From Apostichopus japonicus (taxonomy: Eukaryota > Echinodermata > Holothuroidea > Aspidochirotida > Stichopodidae), in assembly GCF_037975245.1 (NCBI RefSeq), contig NC_092578.1:17367821-17431820 (forward strand): DNA of 64,000 nucleotides, in the 5' to 3' direction. Below the pieces are notes generated by a model, which worked only from the letters and a program-made list of their open reading frames with translations, searched no databases and had not been told where the DNA came from. The position numbers and the translations under genes were made by a program. Every line of letters starts with the position of its first letter. Within the stretch, counting starts at the first letter, position 1. This document shows, piece after piece, positions 12,776 to 26,002 of the stretch.

Positions 12776-15190
12776 TATATATATATAGCCTACATACATA
12801 TAGTTAACGTCGTTAAAACCGCTCATGGTATTTTGAATGAGGTTAAGATGTTTTATGAAGATCTTTACACTAAGGGTAGAAATGTTAACTCGTGTTGCTG
12901 TTACAGTTACCTCAATTTTTCATTCTCATGGAGCAGAGGGTAAATTGTGTTTCAATTCCAAAACCAAAACCTAAAAATTACCAGCATTTTTGAAAACAAT
13001 TGATTATAAGTAGGACAGCATAGTGAAAAAGCAGCAACAACTTCAATTAAGACAACAAAAACTTAGTTTAGACAACTAAATCAGTTTTCCCTTTTTGCGT
13101 TCAATACAACGGTTTTTCTTCACAAAAGTATGGGCAAAGATTCACCTTAGTTGACTATCTTTTTGTCCTCCACGTAAACGACTTTTGGATAAAGATTTCT
13201 CGCCAGTGCTTCTAAAAGAACATTTTACTGTTAATTAAGAATATGTCAAGTTTGGGTATATTGGAAATGTAATGTATCATATTTATTTCTTTTTTACTTC
13301 ATGCAAAGTATTTCATATTTCATTGCAAGCAAAATAACAAAACACCCGACGTTTCCATTTTTCATTTTTCTTTTTGCTTTACAAGTTGAACGTTATAGTT
13401 TCAATTACAAGATTAACAAAGAATAACGTTCCTACTGCTTCAAGGAAACAATCAATGCGTGTGTGTGTGTCACATGCACTAAATGTAAAATACTATGTAA
13501 TTAAAGATGAATGCTTCCATTTTATTGGTTTATATGTGTGTGTGGGTTGGTGCGCGTTGGTGCACTTGATTTGTATTCTGACCGAGGACTTGAACAATAG
13601 AATTCCAGGTCCTCGGACGTGATTTCTAACGAATCACCACGTCCTCAAAAGAATTCTATTGTTATGGGGTATTGTAAAGGTTAGGATATACGTAGATTTG
13701 AACAATGGAAAAAACAATGTGGTCCTCGGTCTAAATGTAAAACACACCTGTGTGCGTGCGTGTGTTTAATAAAGTAAGAAATCATAAATGACGCAGGAAG
13801 TTTTCAGCAAGTTTGGGTTAACAATGAATTTCATCCACCGTCTACCTCTTACGTTGCAGTTATGTTCATATGGGTTTGTATGAGGTGTTCTTGCCCCCCC
13901 CCCCCCCAAATAAAACCCTTACAGTTAGAAATCAACATTTTATTATAAATCTATTTATGACTAACTTTAGCTTCGATTAAAGGCGGACTCGCTCGTAGAT
14001 TCTGTCCTTCACACAACCCGATTCAAAAATAATATCAATACTGCCCTCCACTCAAATTCGCCCAGCCAGTAGTCGAAGATTATGGGGGAGAAAAGAAAAA
14101 CAAAAGCACTTACCATACTGAAGAGAAGTTCTCCGTCTTTCGCTTCCGGTTGCAAATCCTTTAAACTTCAACATAACTTCACGCATGAAATTATATCAAT
14201 ATGTGAGTTTAAGAACAAAAAGGTAAATCCTTCCTCATCCAAGATTGAAATGTTAAAATCCTCAGTATTTGTCGAATTTACGTTCTCCGGATTTGTGTTC
14301 TGGTAAGACCATCCATCTATATTATGTCGTTATTTCACTAACGGTAGGGAAAGATGACAAAGCTGCCGTAACCGTTGAGTACAACATAATTTTCAATTTT
14401 TTAATTTCGGGGATAAAAATCTATGAGTTTAATTGTCGTAAGCATGAGAGAGAGAGAGAGAGAGTCACCAAATAAAATATAAAGAATAATAAAAAAGAGA
14501 ATTATCTATTTTCTCTCGGTACATAAGGCATGTATATATAATAATTGCTAAACATCAGGCTATACTAACGTTAAAATACTAGCGGGGTGTGTGTCAACTG
14601 CTACAGCAGAAGAACAGATCGAATAATACCATGTCCTAAGGAGTAACGATCGCCTCCACTGAACAGATTTACTTAACTACTTACAATACAAAACACGCCT
14701 TGTATGTCATCGCTCTGTGAAGATATCGATAGATCCTCGTCAAAACCCATCAGAGACAATTGCCTTTTGTTAAATCTGTTTGATTTATTTGTCGAGTTTA
14801 TCGATCGAAAGAATTTCAATGACTTTCATGATTTCAAACTGTCGTCTGTCTAAAGTGCTTTGCTTAACAACGATGTGGATATACATGTATTCATGATAAT
14901 AAACATGCAAGCACACAAATGGACGTAAACTGTTGTGATCACAACTTGCTGCCTACCGACACTCCCCTACGCCCCCCCTCCCCTACCTGTGAAAATACAT
15001 AAACACCGGCGCCGGGTGGGAACGGTTGGAGGGGTACACGTGCTTCGCTTGACTACCATACATTCATGTACACAGGCAAACGTTAGGCTTATATATTTAT
15101 TTATATATAATAATCATAAAGGCTTGTAAGTACAGAAAACTGTGCACTGCTGTGCTGGAAAGACAACTAAATAAATCTCAAAGTAACGAT
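12776..15190. other. Intergenic with a small hairpin
   Basis: No gene recognised. A perfect-to-near-perfect inverted repeat lies around 13592-13661 (AACAATAGAATTC ... GAATTCTATTGTT, with inner GGACGTGATT/AATCACCACGTCC arms). Short GT/GA microsatellites occur at about 13457 and 14448-14464, and a C tract at 13894-13907. Confidence 0.45.
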
Positions 15191-15197
15191 ACAAAAG

Positions 15198-16140
15198 TTA
15201 AACCTGGTCGAAATTCTGGCTGAAATCAGAACCATTGACATGTAAGTAGTGTTTTAATTGCCTCTTAAAAGTAGCAGCATTTTGGACTTCTTTAAGGCTG
15301 TCGGGAAGCTTATTCCACAATTTAGGTCCAACCTTTGCGTACGAGCGATACCCATACGAGGATTTAACTCGAGGCTCTATCAATAACGTATTTCTGCTAC
15401 GGTCAGAGGTTACCAACATATCATGGATATATTTAGGACCCATGCAGTCCTCTAACAGACTTAAACACAATCAATATTATTTTAGAGTACACCCTCTACT
15501 TGATTTTATGCCAATGAAGATCATGGAATAGATCAGGCACATGATCATATCTACTTCTACCATATATCATTCTTGCAGCAAAATAGGAACAGATTGGAGT
15601 TGATCATATAAATGTTGGTTGATATAAAAAATAAAGTGAGTTACAATTATAATCAATATGCGAAATAACCATGGATTGGACTTAGTAAGATAGAACCGCA
15701 TTTTAGAAATATTTCTTAGATTCTGAAAGCACCTCAGCTGGATTTAAATGAACAGATTTGATGCCGAAAAGACATGGTATCGTCAAAATGAACACCAATG
15801 TTTCGAACAATTTGGTCAGAACGTACACAATCAACAGTGTTAAGAATAACACCCTTGATACGAATCAGTTTTAATATAAGGGGGGGGGGGGTACCAAATA
15901 AAATTATTTGGGTCTTGCCAGGGTTGAGTTGTAAAAATTATTTGCGCATCCAACCAAAGCAGGACTGCAGGGAATCAACTAGAAAAGATCCTTGATCATG
16001 GTGCCTGAAGTGTTTATAAACCTGCTGATCATCAGCAAAGCCATGAATATTAAAACACATTCTAGAAACTTCAGCGTAAAGTGAACGAATATAGATGTTC
16101 AATAAGACTGTATCAAAAACTGATCCCTGTGGCACCACAA
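15198..16140 (-). pseudogene. Decayed LINE (non-LTR retrotransposon) reverse transcriptase fragments
   Basis: Two minus-strand pieces are recognisable. At 15938-16138 a reverse-transcriptase palm segment has VPQGSVFDT...NIYI and then the FADD catalytic-motif variant of YADD. At 15198-15470 the C-terminal LINE segment typical of CR1/Jockey-type elements reads YAKVGPKLWNKLPDSL and FKRQLKHYL. The middle is interrupted by frameshifts and stops, so this is a dead 3' fragment. The exact clade cannot be settled from these pieces. Confidence 0.72.
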
Positions 16141-16360
16141 ACTTAATTGTTATCTCGTCTGAAGAACAGCCCCCTATTCATGGGGTGTCATACAGGGATC
16201 ACATACAAAACAGAAGTTTCCGTTTACTCCCTTCTTGTTAGTCACATGATCAAACTGGTCGAAAAAAGAGGGTGTGCATTTATCACGGTTACTCTGAACA
16301 GCACATTGTGTTGCATGGAAATAAAGACCACATAATAAGCAATAAGCAATATATAATTGA

Positions 16361-16579
16361 AATCGTGGTAAGTTGGAAAATCAAGAACAGTGAAAAAACT
16401 TCCAGCCTCCACCAGGTTTCGATCCCGGGCCTCCCACTTTATATGTGAACCACTATAGGCCATACGCGGATTGTATGTCTAGAGGTTCGAATCCGGCAAG
16501 GAAGGCCGCAATTCCACTGTAGGCGTTTGTCACCTGTATCGAACAATACTAGTTCTGTTTTTGGTGACATATTTTGCCT

Positions 16580-16582
<3 letters not shown>
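16361..16582 (-). mobile_element. tRNA-derived SINE, copy 2
   Basis: Reverse-strand copy of the SINE at 12542: leader (GTGACAAACGCCTACAGTGG in sense), tRNA-like part and GGAGGCTGGAAGTTTTTTC tail. It abuts a long (TA)n run at about 16583-16698 on its leader side, as other copies also neighbour TA runs. Confidence 0.7.
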
Positions 16583-16663
<81 letters not shown>

Positions 16664-16664
16664 G

Positions 16665-16695
<31 letters not shown>

Positions 16696-16698
16696 CAC
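16583..16698. repeat. (TA)n microsatellite
   Basis: About 115 bp of nearly pure TA with a few GTATA/CATATA interruptions at the right end, directly next to the SINE leader. Confidence 0.9.
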
Positions 16699-17352
16699 TA
16701 TCGATAACTATCGTGGATCACCATTACCAATAACCACGATAGTTATTGTGACGACAACGAGAATCGGGTGGATTATGAGGGATGCGTGACACGAACCATA
16801 TGATTATGAGGGCACGTGTAAACAACACGAGTCCTATTCGAAAGCTACCCGCACATTTGAACGCACAGGGCCTTACATCTGCCTGCCCGTTCCTATATTC
16901 AGTGCAACTTCTACGGCGTTCCATGAACGACGAACAGCAACCAGTGGTAGGGAATTCCCGTTAATCGAACGTACAGTAGACCCTGGAAGCTGACAGGTAA
17001 GCTACTCCCTCAGAAAGAGTGTCATATTATTTATGCAGAAAGTCTGTGTTTGTAAAAAGTTTAGATTCCACGTGCGAGACTTTTTTTTATGACTGTCGTA
17101 AAATTGTTTCATGTGTTGCATACCTGGTGAACAAACCTGGTGAGTGTTACGTAGCATTAAGCTAAGCTCGTACAAAGTACCGGTAGCCTAAGCTTGTAAG
17201 TTGGAGTATTGTCTATATGGTATAGTGTACTAGTGATAACATTCATACATGGGCCTATACAAGCTACGGTATAAAAGCATAGGTATAATCAAACCTGGGA
17301 ATTTGTGAAATTCTAATCTAGTTGTTAGTCTTCAAAATACGTTGTTACCAAA

Positions 17353-17481
17353 ATGGGGGATACGTATGTTGTATCTCCACCAACATTTGATTGGAATTCA
17401 AGTGACTTACCAACATCATTTCGAAATTTCAAAAAGCATTGTTGTCTAATGTTTGATGGTCCCATGGCACATTTGTATTGA
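17353..17481 (+). pseudogene. Gypsy-type LTR retrotransposon gag N-terminal fragment (possible)
   Basis: A 42-codon open frame contains PPTFDWNSSDLPTSFRNF followed by KKHCCLMFDGP. This resembles the start of gag-like proteins of invertebrate Gypsy-type retrotransposons, in which an FDW...LP..F..F..H motif is common. It stops after 42 codons and no protease, reverse transcriptase or LTR is visible nearby. It is a remnant at best, and the assignment rests on motif recall. Confidence 0.4.
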
Positions 17482-17561
17482 TTAAAGTGGTATTATCCAC
17501 TGCCCAGATCTACTAAACCTATCGAAACCATGGTCATGGCTTACAATGAGAGCGTCATACG

Positions 17562-17930
17562 TGGTGTGAAGACTCCCGCAAAAAGAAGCGTCTAATGCCA
17601 GTAATCTGACCTAGTTTCGAATGAGGTGTAACAGAAATGTTAGACACCACCATCGATCCCAGAAAATACACGTGCACAGCTTGCTACCGTCGGTAATTAG
17701 ACACCAGTGTACAGTCAGTACATACAGCTGCGGTCAATACCCACAGCATAGTATACAAACGATACAGCGATGGACATCTCAGGTCCAGCTAAAGATAACA
17801 ATTAAGGTATCAAGTTTCATTATAGTCTGCATTTTGTAGCAACACGAACAAAACGTCAATTGCAAGCAACAGAAAGCTAACTTTTTCAGATTGCCGCACG
17901 CGGTTTGGGGCGAGTCTTCAATGCCTTTAA
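17562..17930. mobile_element. TTAA-type MITE, copy 1
   Basis: Starts GGTGTGAAGACTC and ends GAGTCTTCAATGCCTTTAA, matching the element at 45883-46251 over its ~370 bp length. The right TTAA is present (17927-17930); the left end is slightly truncated and lacks TTAA. Non-coding. Confidence 0.7.
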
Positions 17931-18305
17931 AAGAACTCATATAATTAAACAAAGAAACATGACAGTATGTTGTTTAATCTTCTGAATTCACTAGGATTTA
18001 AGATAACAGATTTCAGATCACAATGATTAAGAGATTTTTTGCTGAAATGTAAGTTGTTTCCACCTCTCCTCTGAGGGTCTTCAATATTAATTCATTTTTT
18101 TTAGATCTCCTTCTGTGTACCCTTGTATGATTTTCTCTCTTGACAGTACCTGTTTTTTTTACTATGTAAATCAATGTTGAAGTTCTGTAATGCTTGCTTT
18201 TAAAATTACAACAACAACCAAAGCTCGCTTGAAATTTCATGTGTTTTTGTTCTTTTTGAAGCACACATATAGTTACTGTATATACTGTATATATATTTCA
18301 AAGCT

Positions 18306-18461
18306 ATGCCTGGGTCGAGGAGAATTGATCCCGTGACTGATCTAACCAGATGGAGACTCACCAGCATAGATGGCAGAAGACGCTGGCACTTTATATCTAT
18401 TGATGGTACACTCGAAAGGGAGCAGAATGTACTTGAAAAATATTCGTTGGGACTTGACTGT
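18306..18461 (+). CDS. OSC exon 1
   Basis: Residues 1-52, starting [16 protein letters not shown], which aligns with the ATDLGRW region of human LSS. The ATG was chosen because this alignment begins only ~8 residues in and the upstream DNA is a low-complexity TATA/TGTA tract. Donor TGT|GTGAGT, phase 0. A non-coding first exon upstream cannot be excluded. Confidence 0.85.
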
Positions 18462-19021
18462 GTGAGTTATGTTCAATGTCAATTTTTCATCATAATAATA
18501 ATAAAGTCCAGGTTGAAGTGTCTGTTATTAAGTTGGCTTAACAACCGTAACTTAAAAAAAAAAATTTTGTTTCCCCTTTTGAAGTCAATCAAATCCTCTT
18601 TGAATGCTGCTTCAGACGTTCTTGAAACGAAGGGAAACAAAATCATAATCATTGCTGGTAATCACAGATTTGAATCTTTCAAAACATCTGGCCAAAAGAC
18701 AATGGCCTTTAAAATGTGATTTAAAAAAAAAAATCATCAAATGTCTCTTGAATCTGCTTCTTATACCAATGAAAAGCTTCTTGTGGTTGGGGAGGATGGG
18801 GAGGGTATGCGTGTGTGTGTGCATGAGGGGATGGGAGTTGCTCTTTCTGCTGAGACCACTGTCGATAATTTTTGTTCATTCCACGTAAAAGATGTATTGG
18901 GAGCAACTTCACCAATGGTCTGTTTTTAAACCTACAGACAAAATTAAACATGTAGTCAAGATAAATACTGTATGTGACAAGAATTGCACATATGTGTGTG
19001 TTTTTGTGTCTATCTATCCAT

Positions 19022-19054
<33 letters not shown>

Positions 19055-22000
19055 TACTGTTTGATTATGATATGAAACGCATATGAAAAGCATGCTCATA
19101 AAATTTCAGGCGACGTGTGAGTATGATCTATACTGCTGGAGCCGATTCCGATTTCTGCTCTTTAACCTTTAATTTCTCTGTTGTTCGTCGATTGTAAACA
19201 ATTTGCACCTCGTTCTATATATTACTGTCGATGGGTGCAATTTCCATTAGCAATTTAGTGTCAGCACAATTTAAACATGATATCCACAACATTTTTTAGC
19301 AGAGGGATACTCTTTTAACGTTTTTGTTCATATTACAGCATGAAAGAATAATACGACGTGCTTATACTGTCAGGGTTCTTTGTTTTTGCAATATGGCATA
19401 CAGTAGTTTATCTTATAGTAATATGTAAGTACAATGATCTACTACATAAACTATATTGGTAGCAGTGTTTCCACTTTGAAGGAAATTTCCCGGATTCGGA
19501 GGCGGTTCGTATACACCCTACAGTAATTAGGGCTAACACCCGTTGAAATCGGTCCATTTCTTCATGATATCTTACAAGGATAGCATTGGCTCATATACAC
19601 TGTTACGATAAAGTCATCCATCAAGCATCAATACAGTTTCACATTCTGGTTAACACCTTTCTAACTTTGTAACAAACTATGTCTGCTAAGAAGACCTGTG
19701 CATAATTAAGGCAAGGGGGAAATGAAATGAAACCGATATCCCGCATATTTTTCGCACAAACACAATGGATAAACTGCTCAGAAATATTGCCCAATCAAAA
19801 CAAATATCTCAAATATATATAGACACTTTGCTGAGCTTCTACAGCGTTGCTGCCCTTGGTTTTTTTTTTTTGATAGAGGTAGGGCTGGGTGGGGCTGGGT
19901 GGAGCTGAGTGGGGCTGGGCAATGAGGTACAGTATAAGGAAGGGAATACCATTTGAATGTTTCCTGCCTTTACCTTTCTCTGAGCTGGAGTGGGTCTTCA
20001 GGTTTGCACTTTACACAATATTAAACTGAATTATGTGGGCATAATATTTCTGATTTATTTACTTCTAAAGCATACACACACACACACACACGACACATAC
20101 ACCCACACACGCATAAACACCCACAGATACACTATTTGTACCTTACTTGGGCAAAGTCATGATGCTATTTCAATTTTTTGGGGGGGGAAATTTTCTTCCT
20201 CTTTCCTCTCTTGGTTTCAATTTCCTGTAATTTATTCTGATATAATTTATGTTGTTGTATACGATATCGGTTTAATATACATAGCTTACAGATCTATATA
20301 ATTTTGAAAAATGTAATGTAGGCCTATATGGCAGTGGCGGAGCGTCCATGCAGTCAGACGGACTCAAATGGACTGCTGGTGCCCTTTTCAGCTTTTTACC
20401 ACTTTTGACTTAGTCGCGATTATTGACTTTTTTATTGCGCTCTCATCTACCTATTGATATTTGTCACATTTTGTTGGCGATGACACCTACTGTATTTATT
20501 CTTCGTTTATCTGCAAATTAGCAAGGCCAGGAAAGGGTCATTTCCGGCGATCTAGGGAGTATCTTTACTCAAAAAAAATCTGTTCGCTCCGCGCCAACCT
20601 GTGATGGCACTCCTCTTAGATAGTGTCGAAAGCGCCCCTACAGACCATTCTCGCCACCCTTGACCAATACCCCTAGCTCCGCCACTGCTATATGGGCCTA
20701 TATGCATGTAATCTTTACACATGTAAATAGGTATGCCTCTTTTCTGACAACCTTTTGTCTCATCCACAAGGTTGATGGCCTTCTCTATCTTCTTGAGTAT
20801 AGAAGGGTCACATTACAAAACACCCGCCTGCATATTCTTGGTAATTTAAGAACGTTTATCTGACTGCCTATGGGCACAAGAGTAAGTGTTGACTTTTGCA
20901 TGATTACGTAATATTCGTCAACCACCGGAAACAAGACTTTCGGAGTGTCTAGTTTGAACTGCTTGTCTTCATGTCGTTGCAATGACAGATTCCAAAATTA
21001 TCGAGCGCTTATTAGAGCCACACTCAATAATTAGAAACTAAGCTGTATGCAACAGGAATGTTTACTTTAACCAGGAAATTGCTACTTTAACTACTTGCTA
21101 TAACCATGGAGCTCTGTTTATAGCTCCATGCTATATAACCCAGTTACTGTACAGTAGCTGCCATTAGTATTGAAAATGTGTGAACTTTAACATGTTACTA
21201 ATAGTTCCACTAAGATAGCTATAGGTACTTCAAGTAGTTCAAGATGTCAGTGTTTTTACATTTAGACCTATAAACATGTATAACCTTGGCGTCGCTCAGA
21301 CGGGTTGCAGTTAGGGGGGGGGGGGGTTCGGGGAGGGATAGAGGTGAAGGTTTGATCATTAGTGACCGAAGCGTTTGCCTATGTACATGTTGTGGAAATT
21401 GCAGTGCATCAATGTTGCATCTTATTTTGTCAATTGACACTGATTTTTGGTCAAATTGTCAATAAATATTTTGCTAGTACAACCATAACCTTTAGTTCCG
21501 TGTCAAACAGCTTGTCTGGACAGTATGTTTAGTTGGCTTTGCGGATTTGCATTTTAAACACTGTCCGTCTCCTGAAGTCTGCCTCGAGACTCACCTTTAA
21601 CACAAATGTAGCTGGTCAAAAACGCAGTGACCAGGCAAAAATATATATTTTTAGGTTTGGGAAAATTACAAGTAGCACCATCCCATGAGAGTAGGACCGG
21701 ATGACTCTGAGATCTTGGGGATCCCCACATTTTTCTTTAAGTTTAAGTGACCCCATTGTTTTTAATACAAGATTCATGTGCATAGTAAACCTAATATTTT
21801 TCCTTATGTTTATTTTTATGTGAGCGTTAGCGCCTTTTCAAGTTGTCGACAACTTGAAAACCAAATTTGTTTGGTTGATACAGTATTTTAAATTGTGCTG
21901 TCGATCACACTGTGGTTCACATTAATTGTCTACACTGGAACTCAACTGACTAATATGCCTCCATTTATTTCAGTGTAAGTCTGGAGCCATGAGCTTGGTA

Positions 22001-25000
22001 GGGCATACAGTAGTTACAAACCCACACATTACAAAGGTTTGAGAACACATGCAAGTTGCAACCCTACTGGACAGGATTTCCCATACTAACAGAAGGCCTC
22101 ACCATACATGCATCAAAGTTAAATAAACCAAGCAAGATGTTTTGATATAAAATATTTTATTCCAAATTTTTAAAGAGACGTAATAAGACTATAGGTGCTA
22201 CTAAATCGAGTGCCATGCTAATGCTAAATAACTGGAAACTTACAAATGCCAACTCGCTTTGTTAGGTGTACAAAATACAATATAGGGATCTGAGACTAGG
22301 CAATACTGTAGCATTGCCTAGGTCTATATACTTAGTGGCCTTTTCTTTGTGTGTGCCAGTACTACCAGCGCTTTCTGGTCACTTGTCATTTCGACCAACC
22401 ATTTTTTTACTTTGATTTTTTGAATTTTTTTTTTTGAATTTTTTACTTTTTTACTCAGTCAGAGTAATATCACTTTTTCTATTTCACTAGTTCAATTTGA
22501 TTTATTTTGGGTTATATGATTGGTAGGTAAATGAAGTGATGTCCCTTCGATATCGATCAGAGTCTGAGCAGTTATTTCGGGTATAATGGGAGGATTACAC
22601 TACCTTAGGGGGTTACGCATACAATGGAAGTTATGGCCGGTTCGTATCTTGTAACCTTAACAATTCCTGAACGTTTCCTTATTAAATTGACCAAATCCGT
22701 CCGTTATATTGAAGTATACTATTTAATCAATGTAACCACTGTATCAATGTAACCACATATATGTAATCACATATGTAATCAATGTAACCACGACTTCAAG
22801 TTTCCTTAATATTTGGTTCGTATCATCCTGTAACGTTAACAATTCCCGGACGTTTCCTTATTAAATTGATCAAATCCGTCCGTTATATTGAAGTATACTA
22901 TTTAATCAACGTTGGTCAAAATAATTAACCAGCAAGGTTCTAAAGGCGAAATGACCATGCTGGTTGGGCGAAATGACCGACAAGTTTGGGCGAAATGGTT
23001 AGGTTGGTCGAAATGGAAGCTAGTCACTTCGCCCAACAACCATTTCGCCCAACTGCAGCCTTACATCTGTTCCACCCACTGTTTATGCTCATGTGTAAAA
23101 CAAGCAAAACTGTTTGATTTTTAACTTGACTTGTCCAAGTGTGAAGTGTCTCTTTTCTGCTACTGTAGTCTTCGTAGAACTTTGTGTAAAAGAAAGTTGG
23201 CCTGACATTTCGATCCTAGCAGGATCTTCTTCAGAGGCTGTATGACAGCTTTGCATCCACAGTCTCTCTCTGCTGATTCGTACTAGGTCAGGGCAGCTAC
23301 CTAAGGATTCAATCCCCTGTAGTTGTTCATTTTCTGGATGTCTTTTTGTATTGTATACGGGAGTGAACATCTTCAGGCCCCCCCTCCCCCCTTCTCCCGG
23401 GTTTCTGTGCACTTCCTTTCACCTCATGTAGATAGTAATTTCTGTAATTACAGTTTATATTTTATCGAATCTGTCGTGTTTACACTTGAAGTGAAACGAT
23501 ACAAAGTAAATGTCAATTTTTGCTCCCGATATCATAATGACACTTACTTTTGCCTGTACTGTAGGTTTGTACTGTAGGCCTATACTGTAGGCCTATACTG
23601 TAGGCCTATATATACTGTAGGTTTATTGAGAAATATTTTTATCAACATTTGAAAACAGAGTTATGTGAACTAAGGCTTAGTAATATAGATATAAACCACT
23701 TGGATGGAGAATTTGTTTCATTCTGGGTCTTTTTCGTCTGTCTTTTAGTCGGATGAGGCAAAAAAGCTCCCAGATGCGGAGAGCGCGGCAGAGGCTGCCA
23801 TCAACGGAATGAAGTTTTTCTCGTTGCTGCAAGCTGACGATGGTCATTGGCCTAATGATTATTCAGGTCCTCTGTTTTTGATGCCAGGTAAAATGCATTT
23901 TGTTATTTCGTGTTTATCAGTGCTTCCATCGTTAAGGGATTCCCTACAAATTTTCAAGACCTTCCAAATTGTGAACACTCGATCAGAATGCACTTAGTTC
24001 TAAGCTTCCTCTCTTTTAGGTCAGCATCACATGTACTCATCAAAACTGCTGGTATACTTCCAGGTGTGCGTGAGTGGACTTTAACTGATATTAACGATGG
24101 TGTGATTACTTATATATAAATATATATCCACTTGATAACTACTTGTTCTAATTGTGCTGGGAGTTTCGAGAATAATTTTCCGCACTTCCAATACAGTCAA
24201 TATATGCCGATAGACAATTTGTCCTTGAAAGTTTGACCACTTTCAATTCTAGAGGAATAGGGTAAGGGTAGGAAGAGTCTGCTTAGGCAGGATTATAGTA
24301 CTTCTGCCACCAGTTTTTCTTCCAAGTAGACATAAAGCCATCTAATTAATACCATTATATAGCTCGGTGCAAGTTATTGCAAAATGAAAAAATGGTCACT
24401 ACCTTTATCATCTTTAAGGTCACAACAAGTTAATTGTTATGCTACTGGCCCACTTTCAAGATGTTGAACACGATGTATGAAGAGCTCCTGAGCTCTTGAC
24501 ATATCGCCCCCAGCACGTACCAATCTCGTGATAAGCACAGCATACGTGGTGACACATCCTGAACAGATCGTGCTTGTTGGCGAACAGCCCAAAAGTTTTA
24601 AACATGCTCAAAACTTTTGGCGACATCCTGTGTCAGCTAAATATGCACTTCGTGATACATCATGCTGTGTTCGTGATACATCGTGTTTGACACGTGTTGC
24701 TCGTGCAGTGCACGCGTTCCCCCGGTGGAACGATTTTCGGTACGTACATAATACGAGGTATTCACGATGTACAGCTGGCTCCAGGGGTTGCCCCATGAAC
24801 GTCACTTCCCGTTCAATCCTTGGGCCAACGCGTTCCAGAAACTCCCGGAACAAGGTCGGATCCATCCGCAGGAAGTTCTGGAATCCAGACCTATCCTCCC
24901 GCGCCATCTCCTGCATCAACGCTTCATAGAAGCCATGCTCCGGCCGCCGAAGGAGCCACGTCCTCACCCATATCTGACGTTTGATCTTGCGCCTGCATTG

Positions 25001-25968
25001 CTCCTCCTCTTCCCTACGCCGCCGTCTTCATGTGAGCAAGGTGACGGCCGTAACAACCGTGACTGACTACAGCAGTTCTGTATTGCAGGTCCGCAGTAAG
25101 CTGTCGGTCTGCCATGTTGCTGTCTAGTGTACAGTATGCCTACTGTTTTGTGGCTTTAACTGCCAGCTTGTCACATATACCAAAGGGTACGCCAATTTTG
25201 GCCCGTTGAAAGACCGGGTCCGCAGAGAACGTATCGAAAACGTATAGATCGTGCCTTGGTCGTGTTGAGCGCATAGAGAGCGTACTAAACTTGTATTAAG
25301 GTCGTGTTAAGGTCGTTTCAAAGGTCGTGCTGTTTCTTAGTCAAAACGTGCATGCTCGTGGTAGGCTCGAACAAAGTTCGTATTGTACTATTGGTGAACT
25401 CGTGCTTTACTAGTAGCATAGATTAGATGTACAGGAATTTCTTGGATTCTCTTAGTGACTACGATCAACCAGAGCTCGTTATACATCGTGTTTAACATCG
25501 TGGAAGTGGGCGAGTAGCGTAAAAACTTCAAATTATTATGATTAGCTAAAGCTAGGTTTGCATTAAGTTAGCATCTGACCTTTGGTTCTGGTTCTGTGTC
25601 GAGGGGAATAATTGAAACAAGGAATGTTAATCTAAAATTTCCTTCTTTAACTACATTTCTGAGTAACAAATTCTTTTTCACAAGTTGAGGATAAAAGAAC
25701 TAGAGAAGTTTTACTTCAGTTTCATGATAGTTTGCTTGTTCCTGTCGGGGGAAAAATCTGGATTTTGTGAAGGATCCAGCCAAATCCGTTTCAAGCCGGA
25801 TCCAAAATCCCTATTATATATCTTGTATATCCCTATTTCTAAAATGCCTCCAGTAGAAGTAGTAGTACAGTAGTAGTGGTAGTAGTAGTAGTAGAAGTAG
25901 TAGTAGTAGTAGTCATAGTAGTAGTAGTATTAGTAGTAGTAGTAGTATTAGTAGTAGTAGTGGTAGTA

Positions 25969-26002
<34 letters not shown>

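Larger units (their letters stand above)
18462..23748. other. OSC intron 1 contents
   Basis: Apart from the MITE at 20332-20687 it contains simple repeats ((ATCC)n at about 19016-19052, (CA)n at about 20071-20091), a ~100-bp direct repeat pair (about 22621-22735 and 22803-22912, both with AAATCCGTCCGTTATATTGA), several GGGCGAAATG motifs at 22950-23055, a TACTGTAGGCCTA tandem repeat at about 23555-23620, and a Penelope-like fragment at 23192-23240. No gene recognised. Confidence 0.55.

Noticed and set aside
16980-17015. Non-coding first exon of the OSC gene ending GCTGACAG|GTAAGC
   Set aside because: The donor looks good but nothing else marks a promoter or exon, so it was not annotated.
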